Part shown: positions 24,136 to 36,782 of the stretch, piece after piece
Numbering within the stretch: the first letter of the stretch is position 1
How the letters are laid out: every line of letters starts with the position of its first letter
NCBI RefSeq assembly: GCF_048771995.1
Contig: NC_133032.1
Coordinates: 22,049,501-22,113,500, forward strand
DNA from: Taeniopygia guttata
Taxonomy: Eukaryota; Chordata; Aves; Passeriformes; Estrildidae
DNA length: 64,000 nucleotides
Reading direction: 5' to 3'
Notes under the pieces: model-generated
What the model was told of the DNA's origin: nothing
The model's database searches: none
What the model saw: the letters and a program-made list of their open reading frames with translations, nothing else
Position numbers and translations under genes: made by a program

Positions 24136-26954
24136 CTGCAAAAAGATGACCTGGAGAAAGAAGTGAAATCAGGTAGGAAGAAGAATGCCACGTTCCATGG
24201 AGGGAAACAGATCCTTAGCAAGGACATGAGTCTGGCTCTGTGAAGCACAGATTATCCCCAGCTGCTGACCTCACCCAGTGCCTTTCACAAGGAAGCTCCC
24301 CAGGTATCCTCCCCGAGTGAAGAACTAACACATCACAGCTCCAGAACAGCTCACCCAGTGATGAGCACAGAGCAATGCACAATAAACAGTGCTTACAGTA
24401 TACATTACCTTTAATTTTACCTGTCATTTGGAAACACTGATTAAAACACAAGAAGTACTAAGCTGCAAAGAGCACAACAGCCTGCACTAGAACAAAGTAG
24501 GGCCAGAGGCTGAGGAGCAGCCAGAAGTAAAGGAAGACAGACCACCAGAAAGATTTCTATTCCAGAAACTGACTGCTGGACAGCTCTTCCAAGATCTTTA
24601 TCACTCACTCGTTTGCCTTGCAGCCACCTGACACACATCCCTCCTGGCTGGGGAGCACCACCAAGTAATGAAGGGCTGTGTCACTTCCTGGGGATGAATA
24701 ACCACTTAAAATCTCAGCAGCTGGACTGGGATGAAGGATAAAGGACTTTAACAAGGAAGGAAAAAAAAGCCAAGCAGACTGACCATAGGGGAACAGCTGG
24801 AGGTGACACACAGCCCAGGTTGCAGCCAGCCAAACCCATCAGCACATGGGCACTTTCTTAGTTCACATTAGACTGAAACCCAGACCACCTCCTCTGCATG
24901 CTGTTTGGTGGCTGCCTGACCTCACAAAATCCACAGGGACAAAAAGAACACAGCAGTACAGTGATTTGGCCCTAGACGTGGTTCTGTGGTCCTAAACACA
25001 CCTGTGGCCTCAAATAATAACCCAAGAGAGTGAATGATTTCTGTGCTTATATTCCAGTTTTGTCTAAAGTGGTGTAACTTGGATTTTACATGCTGTCCTT
25101 ATTTACAAGAAGGCACACAGACACCACCAAACAGCCTGTCACCTCCTGAATCCAGCACAGAGCACAGAAATTGTCAGGGAACAGGGTATCCAAGAGGGGT
25201 AATAGAAGCTCCTCCTGTAGAAAAGGAAACGTGATTGAACTAGACAAGCAGGAAACAACAAACATGACTCAGTCTAATACTTCTAATTGTATCTGCTTCT
25301 AGCTTGGCTCTTGCTAGGATGTGGAGCAACTTTGTATATGTCAGGTGAAATAAAACTTCTCTATAAAAAAAACCTCAAACATTTCTACTTAATGCAAACC
25401 AAAATTTTGTACTACCTACTCACTCCACATTTTATAGGACTCGGCTGAAGAGGAAAGACAGTCAGTCCTTAAATGCTTGACTTTTTTTTTTTTTAAGTTC
25501 AGAAATTAAGACATTTTCAATTTGCCCTTGTTGAGTTATGAACAGAACTAAAAAACATAGCTGGGAATAACAGCTTGCATTGCCCCAGAGGCCCAAAAGA
25601 AGATAAGAAACACACCATCACCCACAAGGACACAGAAGACCATTTCTTCCCTGAGATCCAGGCACAGCTGTAAGAAAACACACCTGACGTCCAAATCTGT
25701 ACTGTACAGCTTTCTGAGTAGGCCTGATCTGCAGCTGGAACTAATTCCTCTCTCCAACTGTGGTACCCAAAGAATAGGCTGGGACAGTACAAGCCATTCT
25801 ACACTGAGACCTGGATTTCCTGTAACTGTTAGCAGTTGCATGCTGACACTGAGCAGAATACAGCACTTAATCACAGCCTCTCTTCAGACCTCAAACTAAG
25901 CTCTTCTCTTGTTTTTCAAACAGCCAGGACCACAGTGCTTTGTTACATATATTGGCAGGAGAAGGAGAAGAAGCACTGATCCAAACAGTGCTGAAGTTCG
26001 GCAACCTACCACAGTAACCCAAATGCTCAGGTCCTGGCAGTCCTGCCACAACAGCCGACCCTGTGGAATGCTTGTAACCACCAGCACCACTACCGAGTTG
26101 TGTGACTACCCAGCATAAGTGCTTGCTCTTTCCCAAACTGAACTACATCTTAATTACAGAAAATTTTAGCAGAAGCCCTGTAGAAACCTCAATGCATCTG
26201 ATGATATTGAAATGCTAACAATAACCTGCTTTAGGCTGATCAGGTCCCGCAGGAACAATGTATCTAGCTACAACAGGTTGATAAGAACTTTCACTCCACC
26301 ATACAGTACTCTGTATCATGTCAGATTTCTGATTTAAGTCCCAAAATTAATTCATTAATTTTGAACAAAAAAGACATAAATGTAGCAAGATGAAAATTAT
26401 TGTTGCTTAAAGTGCATGGGTATTGAACCAACTAAGATTCAGATGCTTTCTTACTCTTACTGCAACATTTTGTAGTCAGTAGTAGGATATGCAGTGCTGA
26501 AAGAGATTTGTCTGTAAAGCTTTGCAAGATGAGAGTAATTTGTGCATATTTGCAGAACAGATCAGGAGCAAGTCACGATGCCCTACACAAACGTACACCT
26601 TCTCCCCTTACCTCACCTCATCCTGCCAGTGACCCCAGCGTTTCTCGGATACTCCAACTAGTATACATTCATCCCCATATAACACAGACTCTTGTCAGGC
26701 CTATTTGATTCCAGAAGGTATAACTCCACTGGCTGTGTCTGGGTGCCTGCTCCTTAAAATAAGCTATTTTACTGCAAGGTAAGAAGAGCACAGCATTATG
26801 TCACACTCTGGGCTATTAAAATAGAGAGGGATGTCAGCACCCTGTGCCTATACAAACTGGAGTCTGACTCGAGGAACACCCGAATTCCTGATGAGACCGT
26901 GAGCCGGGTGGGGAAAACGAAAGCACGGGGCCTTTTTATGCAGAGGGGAGCACA

Positions 26955-27365
26955 TGACTACAGGCGCGTTTGTGCTATAAATGCAAAGGCGGCCGCGTCC
27001 GGGCCCTCGCACACAGCCCCGTACGCTGGGGCGGGCAGGCGGCGCGGCCAGGCTGCGGGAAGCCCGGCCCGGCCGCCGCCCCCGCGGGCCCGGGGGCCCC
27101 CAGCCCCGCGGCCCCGCCCCGCCCGCGGCCCCGAGGAGGAGGAGGATTCCTTTACCTGCGCCCGCCGCGCCGTGCCCTGCCCGGGAGGGGCCCCGCTGGC
27201 CCTGCCCGGCGCCGGCGGCCCCTCCCGCGCCGCGTCCTGCCGCAAAGCCGTCCCGGCCGCCGCGGAAACGGCTCCGCCGCACCAAGGTTCCTGCCGCCGC
27301 CGGCGCCGCGCCCGCGGAGCGCCGGCCCTGCCCCAGCCCGCGGAGCGCCGGCCGCCCGCCAGTCT
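26955..27365 (-). promoter_or_regulatory. PLEKHM3: CpG island promoter of PLEKHM3
   Basis: This is the only strongly GC-rich, CpG-dense block in the window, with many GGCGG/CCGCC and GCCCCGCCCC Sp1-type boxes, set in AT-richer flanks. It lies about 6 kb upstream of the PLEKHM3 coding start and contains a minus-strand splice donor (GGCGCAG|GTAAAG at 27156), as expected for a housekeeping-type promoter with a short non-coding first exon. CpG-rich sequence with a TGACGTCC CRE-like motif continues less densely to about 27,850. Long open frames here on both strands are composition artefacts. Confidence 0.8.
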
Positions 27366-27370
27366 CACTT
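27156..27370 (-). other. PLEKHM3: PLEKHM3 candidate non-coding first exon A
   Basis: The minus-strand donor GGCGGGCGCAG|GTAAAGGAATCC marks the 3' end at 27156 inside the CpG island. The transcription start is not determinable; the upper limit given is the edge of the island. Splicing to the acceptor at 20966 would make the leader. This is inference from splice consensus and position. Confidence 0.5.
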
Positions 27371-27551
27371 CCCTTAAAACACAGCACTAGAAAAACCACA
27401 GATTTTCCTGTATAAACACCAAGGGTAAAGTTGCACTTTTCCAAGTTTAAAGCAGCCGAGAGTCACGGGGAGCTGGCACTTGGCTTCAGGAGAGCCGGAC
27501 AACGCAAAATTCTAACGGGACTTGAACAGTCCCAAGTGCGAGCTCGCTTAC

Positions 27552-27610
27552 CTAGGCGCGAAGGCTGCAGGGAGCAGCGTGGTGCGTGAATCCATATCGC
27601 CACAGGGCAG
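27552..27610 (-). other. PLEKHM3: PLEKHM3 candidate alternative first exon B
   Basis: A near-consensus minus-strand donor, GCGCCTAG|GTAAGCG, ends at 27552 just outside the CpG core. It could end an alternative first exon, or an earlier exon of the same leader. The 5' limit is arbitrary. Confidence 0.4.
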
Positions 27611-30290
27611 CAAAAGGATCTCTAGCAGAACCTGTTACCCAAGGAAAACAAAGGCTTACACGACAATTACAAATAGCTTGTTTCAGGTACCACGGCAACC
27701 CAGCCAGCAATACTGCTCTTGTAAAAATAACCTCTCGGCAAGCAATAGCCACGTCTGGATTAGGGATGCCCCTGAATTTTGACGTCCCGTGTACGCAGAT
27801 CACCTCTCACCAGCACCATGCACGGGTCTGAGCTCACGGGCGCGGCGGTGTCACACTGGCTGTGCCACAGGGGACTCGGTGGTGCTGTGCCGAGCAGCAG
27901 AGACAGGCTTGGTGTTGAAGTGGAGCTACAAGATGTGGTGCTGAATTGAATCCATAAAGCAGATTCACAATCCACAGCAAAAGGCAGGTGTTAGGTCAGC
28001 TTCCACCAGTAGTTTTTTGTCTCCTCACACATCAACCACATTTAGTGTATACTGCAAAATGCAACTGGCACAATTAACAAAGTAGTATTTTAATGGGTTT
28101 TCTCACTTCAGTGACAGCAAGGATAAATGAGAGCCTTTGGCACATAAAATACCAGTTAACCTGGCTGAAAATTAAATAATCTTGGCCTCCAAAAATAATG
28201 TATTACGAGACCACCACACATTCCAAGTCCTGCTCCCAAAGATGAATGGCTTCTTCACTGGGTAACAGTCAAGGATTGATCTTTTTTATTCCAGTTCGGC
28301 TGTATCCACCTAAACCCCACAAAGTACAAGGCAGTATCATTACCTACGACGTTATTTATCACCATCCAGCTTTTTGTCAAGTGGTACTTAAACATTTATC
28401 TCTTGGGCTCTTCAGAAGGAAAGAGACCCTCTAGAACTTATGTGTATGACAATGGTTCAGAACTTTGCCTCTTTTCCAGTTACAAACTAAAAGTTTCCTT
28501 TCAGACCAAACCAAATCATGCACCGGACATGCTGGTCCATTACCTGGGGATACACAGCTGTCAGGGGAGAAAAGCAGGCAGTGTGCACTGTAAAAAAACA
28601 TTTATGTCTTCCTTGCTTCTGATTCCTCTAGTCGAGATTTTTCTTCCTGCAGCCTGTGTGCCAGTGGAGAGAGGAAAAAAACCCCAAATATCAACACTAT
28701 CTTTCAAAGCTGCAGAAAAATCACTCTCAGTTCTGAAGAAATAGGAACCTTTGAATTTTTTTTTTGTTGTTGTTACTGTATATAGTTTAGAATGCAAGCT
28801 TCAGATTTTGCAGTTTTCATTTTTAAGCATATCATTGTCCCCCAACATAAAATCACAAGCTGTTTCCAGTAAGGTATACTGGTTAAAGACATAGATAGCA
28901 GCGGCTATCTATCAGAACCTTCCACACAGCTTGACTTCCAGCTTTGTCCTCGTTGCTTACCAACCATCAGCACATGGCCCAACACTGAACGGTGCATGGA
29001 GCCACATGATAGTTACCTGTACAAGTAAAAAAACTGTACATTATTTTTCCATATGACAAAGACATAAAGGAACTCGTCTTTCCGCTATTTGGAATGTGTC
29101 AAATGTCTTTTTTCCCCTTAGTTTCAACACTGTGTTGACAGAGGGAAAAAAGTCTCTCTTTAGCAATACTGGAAACAACTTAGCTGCTTTCTTTGTAGGA
29201 TAGTTTGCAGGACCAAGTGCTCCTTCAATCTGAACATCTTCCATGAGAACTCCAGAATCATCTTTCAAAGACCATTGCACCACATATTCCTAAGTTTGGC
29301 TCCTGTTGACAAGAATCCAAACCTCCTTCTCAAATTGGAAAACTCTCAACAACCCAGCACATCCTTTGCTGGCATAATGTGGAAGGAGCAATGCCCATTT
29401 ATTGTGGCCATTGATCGACTTGACAGCTCTTACCAGCTGAGCATTAGACCCACCAGTCTTCCACTGCCTCTGAAAAAGTGGCCTTTTTTCACACGTTTTA
29501 ATTACTGACTCCCTACATAGAAGCTATTTCCTCACAGAAAAGCCATTAACTGGAGCGTTCAGCACAAGATGAAGCCTTTCTGATAATTGTTGCTTGAGTT
29601 CGTGTTTATGAAAATAAATATCATCAGATGATTAAATTAAACACCACAGCCAGCTCGGCTATACACTATTTTCACTTATCATGCAGAACGGGAGATCAAA
29701 GAGAAAGTCTCAGGTAGAATTATCCTAATTCTTCCAAGTTTGGCTGATAGCTACCCATTGAACACACTAATTAGCTTCCTGCTTGGGGTGTGCAGCACAA
29801 AATTAACCCCCCAAAATTGTGTGGCATAGCCATTTTCATGCTCTGTAATCAACTGCATGCAGAAGGATGTGTCTCATCTCCTCTGTATAGTAAAGCAGCA
29901 TTTCTGTCCGATTCTGACTTAGGGGGCTCTTGGGTCTCCGTTCCCTCAGGAATTTTGTGCGGGCGCGAGGAGAGCTGTGCCTAGGGAACATGAGGGAAGG
30001 CTGGAGGCACCCCAGTCCCGCGGGGTTTCTGCCTCCCAGCCTGTCCCTTCCCTCCTGGTGAGCAGCCACGCCCGTCTCTGCCCTCCAGCTGTGAGTAGCA
30101 GCACGGCTCTCACAAGCCCCCTGGCATGGGGGCTGCTTAAACAGGGAGATGGTTTCTGAGATGGAGTTTCGTCCAGCACTTGCCTGCTGTACTTCCTTGG
30201 GCCCTGGAGGGCAGGAGAGAAGAGCGAAGCAGTGGGCAGCGCAGTCCGTTCCCACTGCGAGCCCGCTGTCCTCCCGTGAGCACACACACC
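27611..30290. other. Region upstream of the PLEKHM3 promoter, no gene recognised
   Basis: It has declining CpG density to about 27,850, then ordinary AT-rich sequence. A small GC-richer patch starts near 29,940. Open frames are short and unlike any family I know. Confidence 0.6.
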
Positions 30291-30299
30291 CACACAACC

Positions 30300-30540
30300 A
30301 GAAAGCTCTGCTATTCTTCTGCTAATGGGATTGGCACCGCTTAAAGCAGTCTGCGAGGGTATTGTCTGCAACCACAGCAAGAGAAACATTATTCAAAGGC
30401 TATTCAGGCCCCAAAAGAAGCGGCAGAGCAGAGTAATTATCGAAGACTCTCCATTAACGAGGGCATCTTTGCTCTTTGTCTGTGTTGGTTTAATAAGGGC
30501 CACTAATGGGGCCGGGGGAGGGGTGCACTAATGCTTCTAA
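30300..30540. promoter_or_regulatory. Candidate intergenic enhancer-like element
   Basis: Unique sequence with closely packed sites: AACCACAGC (RUNX-like), TTCAAAGG (TCF/LEF-like), GTAATTATCG and CATTAACG (homeodomain-like), GCTCTTTGTCTG (SOX-like) and CACTAATGGG. It is repeat-free and has no sustained frame. It lies about 3 kb upstream of the PLEKHM3 CpG island. A regulatory role and conservation are inferred. Confidence 0.35.
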
Positions 30541-32938
30541 ACAAACCTCCTTCCCTTCCCCACCCCCGCACTGTGAGGAGAGCTGCCTTTATGGGCACTG
30601 ACAGCCGGGCTGGGAGTTACCATATTGCAGAGTGACCTTCGGGAAAACTTAGTGTGAACCCAGCCGCATTCAGCCCCATCCCCACCGAGCTGCTTGGAGC
30701 ATCGTTTGGGTAGCTGTTCTCTTTTTAGCCTTTCCATATTTCCCGATGCTTGCCAGACCCTTTTGTACACCCCCTGCCCGACCTCTCTCATGTCATCTTG
30801 TGACCCTTCATGGCCGGACACGACGGCACTGAGTGGCAGTAATGAGGGACGACAGTGCAGATTAAGATCTCGTAGCAAAACCTGGGGCTGCTGTCCCTTA
30901 TCCAGCAGCTGTGACTGGGAGATGCTGCCGGGAAGGCACGACTGGAGCAGCCTCCCTTTCCCACACTGCTGGAGAAGGCAGGCTGGGATTTAGCATGGGC
31001 CAACGTCTCCTACCTTCTGGCTGTGAGCAGTTCTCTGGTGATGAAGAAGAGATGGACTGAGGCAAAAGCAAGCATGAAGCTTTATCCTGACATTCTTCAG
31101 AGCCACTTTCAGGACCATACAGCTAAAATTCTTCTGAGGGCTCCTAAACTGCTCTCATCTTCAAGCTGGTCACTAAAACAGTGAAATGGGGCCAAGAGGT
31201 CTTAGAAGGTGTCTGCAAAAGACAGCACTGAAAGAGAGAACTGTAATGGTACATACAGATACGAGTATTAAACAATACAGCCTGTTCCAAGGTGGTGTAG
31301 ATACAAGGTTGAGAACTTTTAGACTTATTTATAGCCAATGAGGAATCTCAAGAATCCCAGCAGCTGGGAAGGTGTTTTACTGAAACCAAGCTATGGACAC
31401 TGTGCTACTCTATCTCACCTTCAAGTAGGTGGTTGTACTGTACAACCAGACCATGGACTGCAGAGACAAAGCAGTGCCTTTGAGCCTGTACATGTGCAGG
31501 GCAGCAGTCTTGGGAACCTCACTGCTGAGCCTCTTTTGTTATGATAAATTATTTCATTCAGCTGAGGTATGGAATAACAAAATTATCTGCACAGGCACCC
31601 ACCCAGTCCTCTCCACTTAGGCAATATTCTGGTGGTAAAGGTTTATCACAAACAGAGGAAGAAAGATGTGTGGAGACAGACTCCTCACTTAAACCACCTG
31701 ACTGGTTTGAAGAGACAGCCTCCACAAAGGAGTTTACCCTTGTTCCCTCAGGGCTTGGTAGATTTGAAATGTTCATAATTTTTGCCTTTTCAACATTTCG
31801 CCAGTAACTGCATCTCCTCTAACAAAAGAAATTTCTCCGAACTGCTCCTCTGAACACCATCTCTATAGGATAAAAACATCTCAGAACAATCTTGCAAGTC
31901 AAAGAAAAACAATCATGCATTACACACAGAGAACTAAGCCTCAGTGAAATTAAATAATACCTGAGGTCATTCTTGCCGTGGCAGAGCTAGGAAGTTGATA
32001 CAGTTCTTTCTCCAGAGTCTTACTGCAGCATATCAAGATCCTTCACCCTCTTGAATTGCACTTCAGGATCATACTCCTGATCCAGAAAATCCATCCTGTT
32101 TTCAGCATTTCTTTTTTCATGTTAATCAGTTTCTGTTTATATTCTTTTGTTTTTTTTCTTCTTAAAGGAATAATCATTAAACATGCATAAAGTAATGATT
32201 ACTAGTAGCACAGGACCTGGTCTCTTGCATGGGTTTTGCTTTATAAGTGTCTTCAATAGTCCTCCTTCTTTGCCACTAGCAGATAACACTGCCAGCTTTC
32301 TTGCAAATGCAGACAATATTTGAACAAAAACAAAGCAGTGACTCAGAAGGAAGAATTGAAATCTCATTGATATCCAAAGCAAGGGGAAATTAACAGAAAG
32401 GTGAAAAAAAAAAAAAGTTGGTTTGTGGCTTAGAAGATATGGATACCACAAAACAAGGAAATGCAGCAGGAAAAGGAGGGATGGTCAAGGCAGAGATTTG
32501 TCATGAAAAGGGGGAGTCTTGAGACTCCACATGATGGAAAGCTCACTGAGCAGATTGTGCATGGCAGGCTGAAATAAGATGGTCCTTTAGAAAGGAGGAG
32601 AGCTCACAGTGTCCTATCTCCCAGTGACAGAGATAGGATGGGCAACGAGAGACTGGTGAATCTGTTTCTTGGAAGTTCAGCCACACTAGGACAGCTGAAG
32701 GTGAGGCATCAGGTACAAAAGAGATAGAAACTCAGCAAGTAAGGTCTTGGAAGCAAAGCTTCAGTCTAAGAGCCACCATGTTGTCTGCAAGTCTTTGTCC
32801 AATTTATTCTCCTCCAGGTCCAGATCTTGCAGTGAGCAGGGAATGACTGCATGAGATATTATCAACCCAGTTCTATTTAGACTCACTCATTAACACCTAT
32901 AGTTTGGTACAGAGATATTCTCTCACCACCCTCCCCCT

Positions 32939-32969
32939 CTATTTATTTATTTTTATTATTATTATTAAT
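32939..32969. repeat. (TTTA)n/(TTA)n low-complexity repeat
   Basis: TATTTATTTATTTTTATTA followed by more TTA units. Confidence 0.8.
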
Positions 32970-35900
32970 TCTGCTAGCACTTGAAGCTAATAGACGATGA
33001 GTTTAAGTGGATTCCTCCAGGTTGTTATACTTCACTGTACTGCTGCTATCATGTTACACTTTAAATAAACTATCTAACTGGGATCTGATCTGAATCCTAC
33101 TAAAACAATGAATAGGCCTTCACTGGCTGTGCAGTTTTGGATTGTGCCTCGAAATGTAACTTGAGCCATTTATTCAATTACACCTTTGTCTTGAAACCCA
33201 GGGAAAACTAGACTGGAGTAAGGAGGAGTAAATTATGCATTTCCAGAAAATCTTTTGTCTCTGTTCGCAACAAGAAGACATATTATATGGGACAGGAAGC
33301 AGCTATTAATCTCTGCAAGTGGCATCCTGGTTTAGCTCAATACAACTTCCCTGCTTTGTCTTTGCATCCTTAGAGCTCTTCTTTCTCTACTAAATAGGTC
33401 TTGTTCTGCCAGTTTAGCAAGAACCTGTCCCTCTAATGCCCTCAACTGGTGCTTCCTGCACCTTCTTTTCATTCCTGCAGGCCATCCTCCTGGTTAACAG
33501 GAGTGGCACAGAGAGGCATCCACTCACGCAGCAGCCTGGTAGATCTAGGGTCCACTAGAATAGGGGGAACAGTAGCAACTGTGTGACATTTTTCCCTGTC
33601 CATGCAGCCCCGTTTTAGAAAGGTTTACAGGCAGGAATGCCAGTTTAGGGTGGTGATTTTCTTCCATTACTCTTCTGGTATCTCATGGGCTTCCTGTGTG
33701 AGTTAAGCAAGCTGCTTTAGTCTCCACATCTCCCTTTCCCTGTCAAGAAAGGGGAATGCTGCTGCAAGGGCACATTTAAGAACACTTAAACTCTACACTG
33801 ATAGGGACTGAGAAATGAAGTTTTCATGAACTCCTGTCCTGACCAGGACTGGCTTCTGTATTCCTGCACTGTGTTTAGCCTCCCCATCTTATAGAGGTAT
33901 AAGCAGCCTTAAGGGATGCAGCTGAATGTTCAGTACTCTTGTTTCCTGACAGGTCTTCTGTTCTGCTCTACCTGCCCATGAACTCTCCCTGCTTACCTTT
34001 GCTCCAAGCCCATCTCTCTCCTTGTCCTGGCCCCACACAGTGTCTTGGTCCTTTGTGGCCTGTCTTGGTGCAGTCCATGGTTTCTCCACCTTCCCCATTA
34101 TAGGCACTGACCTTATTCTGGTGTCAGGACATTGCTCACTTGCCCTGTGAGGTCCCTAACACGGCAGAAGAGAGGAATATCTGTACCATGGGAGGCAGCT
34201 CAGGGCAGAGATTCCCCTATCCAGCATCAATCCTGCCAGCTTTGGGACTGGGAGGAACACTGACACCTCAGTGCTATGCAACACTTCGCTCACCTACCCG
34301 TGGGGCCCTGTGAGCAGCCATCCTGCACCCAGAGCCTGAGCCAGTTCCTCTGCATAGCAGCTCAACCCTGGGGAGCCTTCAGCCAATTCAGGGATGCCTC
34401 ACAAGACATTTCTTGTATTCAGTGTGGACACAGCCTATGTGAGCTCCTTGCTGGGATGCAAATGCTGTGGGAAGGAAATGTTGAAGCTGGAGTAAGATGA
34501 GTGAAGAGAGGTTTTAGAGCAATAATTTCCACCACAATCCCCCTGGAAAGATTTGGCTAGAGAGCCCTGACCCTGATCCTATCTAGAAGAAGTCTGAGAT
34601 GCCAAAGCTTTCACAAACATAATCTATTGACTCTACCTTAAATGAAAGTCTATAACAACTGACCACTTGTAATTGCTGCTGCTAGCAACTTGCTTTTATT
34701 TTCTCCTATGAAGTTACAGCCAGACCTTCAGTGTCTGCCTCTGAACTCTCTACAGTGACTCTTCATCTTAATGCTAATTTAATTAGCAAGTAGCAGAGCT
34801 GGGAACTCTGATTGATGTTTTAGTCTTTCAGGTGCAGCTGCAGTTCCATGGAAGTTAGAGCAGCCTCAGGGCTCTTTTTCTTTCTGGTATAAGGACCAGA
34901 GCTCTCAAGACCATAAATGTGGCCCACAGGTATAATTTTCCCATAGCTACAACTACTATACAAATACTGTCCTGAGACCCAACATCCTCTTTACTCCATC
35001 TATCCATCATAGTACTCATGTTCAAAGTATATCCAAGAATGTGGTCAGCCTCAATAGTGTGTGTTATAATAGTCTCAGCCTTTATAATTTTAACTTTTAA
35101 AGTTAGGGCACAAATAAAAAGAAGGGGAAAAGGCTGATAGAATTAACAGGGAATGCAAGTAAATAAAAATTATGTATTGATGTTTATGCAGATGAACCTC
35201 TTAAGTGATAAAAGAACATAAGTTTGCCTTGGGCAGAGGAGTCTCTACTGTGTTACCTATAAGAGAGTAACAGCTTTTAGTACTTACTGCATCCTGTAAG
35301 AGTAAAGCCCAAGCAATTAAGTTTTAGACAACTGTGTCACAAGATACCAAGGAGAAAAGCTTAGGCACCCTGTATCTGGGTATACCCTGAAGAGGGCTGA
35401 AGTATCTTCTGTTCCACAAATCAGACTGAGTTGCAAATTAAAACTGTAGTACTTATGCATAGGTATCTATGAAGTCAATGCCATTGTAATGTCTTCCCAC
35501 CTTAAGCCCTTTGCAAGAGCCCCCTTTGTCTGGCTTCCTTAACAGGATCTATAGCACTGAAATACTGTGACTTGCATGTGAGTGATTCGTTTGTGTCATA
35601 TCTAACATCCACCTGTCTATATGGACCTTCCTATCCGATATATTACATTTTGCCCACCATGGCTCCTCTGCCAGAGCACGTGGCCAGGCATCAGTGCCCT
35701 CTCCTGCAGAGCTGCCCCGGCACTAACGCCAAGCCCAGCTTGCAAAGCTCTGCACTGCAAGCAAGCTTGCTTTGCCTCAGGCACTGGAGCAGTATGATTG
35801 TCCATCTGACACTTAAAGTAACCTCACTGAGCATTACAGTGACAGCTGAGCTTCTTCTGAAGGAGTGAGGAGTAGCTGAAATATAACTAAACAGATTAGA

Positions 35901-36698
35901 GGTGGTGCTCACTAGGATTGGAGGTCCACATGCCAAGAATTCTGAATGATGACATGGATGTAATGTAAATTAAAATTTGTTCTGATTATGGAAAGTTAGC
36001 TAATACATTTAAGCTAGGCCAGATCAAGTGTGGTTGAATTTCAGCCTCCAAAGACCCTAAATTCTGGTTGCTAATGTGCTGCCAACTGCACTGTTAGAGT
36101 GACAGATCCCTAGTGAAGAACAACGAGGAGATGGCAAAAGAGTCAGTCAATATGTGTCATGATGTTACCTTGTGTTTTTTTCAAGTCTCCTCCTTGGGTG
36201 CTTTGGAGAACTTTGCTTGGACTACTACTCTGTGTATATATGTACACACATAGTAACACAAGTGCTCCCGGTGTTACAGGTCCTGTGTATTCATAGGGAT
36301 ATGAGAGACAACTTATTTCCTCAGAGGGAGTTGGGAAAATTAATCCAGTCACAACAGGAAGCTGCTCAGATATAGAAGAAATTGCAGCTACAGCATTTCA
36401 ACATCTGAGTGTCTCTGAAAGCCATGTGTAATTTCCTAAGCAGATACATTCAGCCCTTCTAATTTTGCCAGTGATGGAAAAAGGTGCATTATAGTCATCA
36501 ACAGCACTTTACTTTCCATCTGTGTTTCCTCAAGAATTGTGCAAGGCATCATGATTCATTCTGACTGCTCAAGCCATGAGCTCCCTCTAGCATCAAAAAG
36601 GATTAATGCAGTTGGTACCTTTGTCATCCTAAAGGAACAGAGAGCAAATATAAGGAAATATCAGTAAGATGAAGGAAGTCTGACCCTTTTCTTCTTTT

Positions 36699-36782
36699 GA
36701 CAAAAAACCACCAAAAACAACCAACAGCACAAAAACAAAAACAACAAGACAAACAAACAAAAAACACAACAAACCAAAATCC
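36699..36782. repeat. A/C-rich (CAAAA)-like low-complexity repeat
   Basis: About 84 bases almost entirely of A and C (CAAAAA, CAACAA and CAAACAAAC units) with very few G or T. Confidence 0.75.

Larger units (their letters stand above)
20967..27155 (-). other. PLEKHM3 first intron (5' UTR intron), about 6.2 kb
   Basis: This intron joins the CpG-island first exon to the coding exon at 20,110-20,966. It contains a homeodomain-type motif cluster (22,118-22,161), a T run (about 22,271-22,284), a CAAA/A-rich microsatellite (about 24,108-24,135) and a T run at about 25,482-25,495. No coding exon is recognised. Confidence 0.6.

Noticed and set aside
26848..27444. Several overlapping open frames of 130-198 codons on both strands in the CpG island
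   Set aside because: GC-rich sequence lacks stop codons in all frames. The peptides are Ala/Gly/Pro/Arg-rich, overlap each other on both strands and resemble no family.
29836..30389. Two overlapping minus-strand open frames of about 150 codons
   Set aside because: They are in different frames of the same moderately GC-rich patch, with no splice sites fitting PLEKHM3 and no domain.
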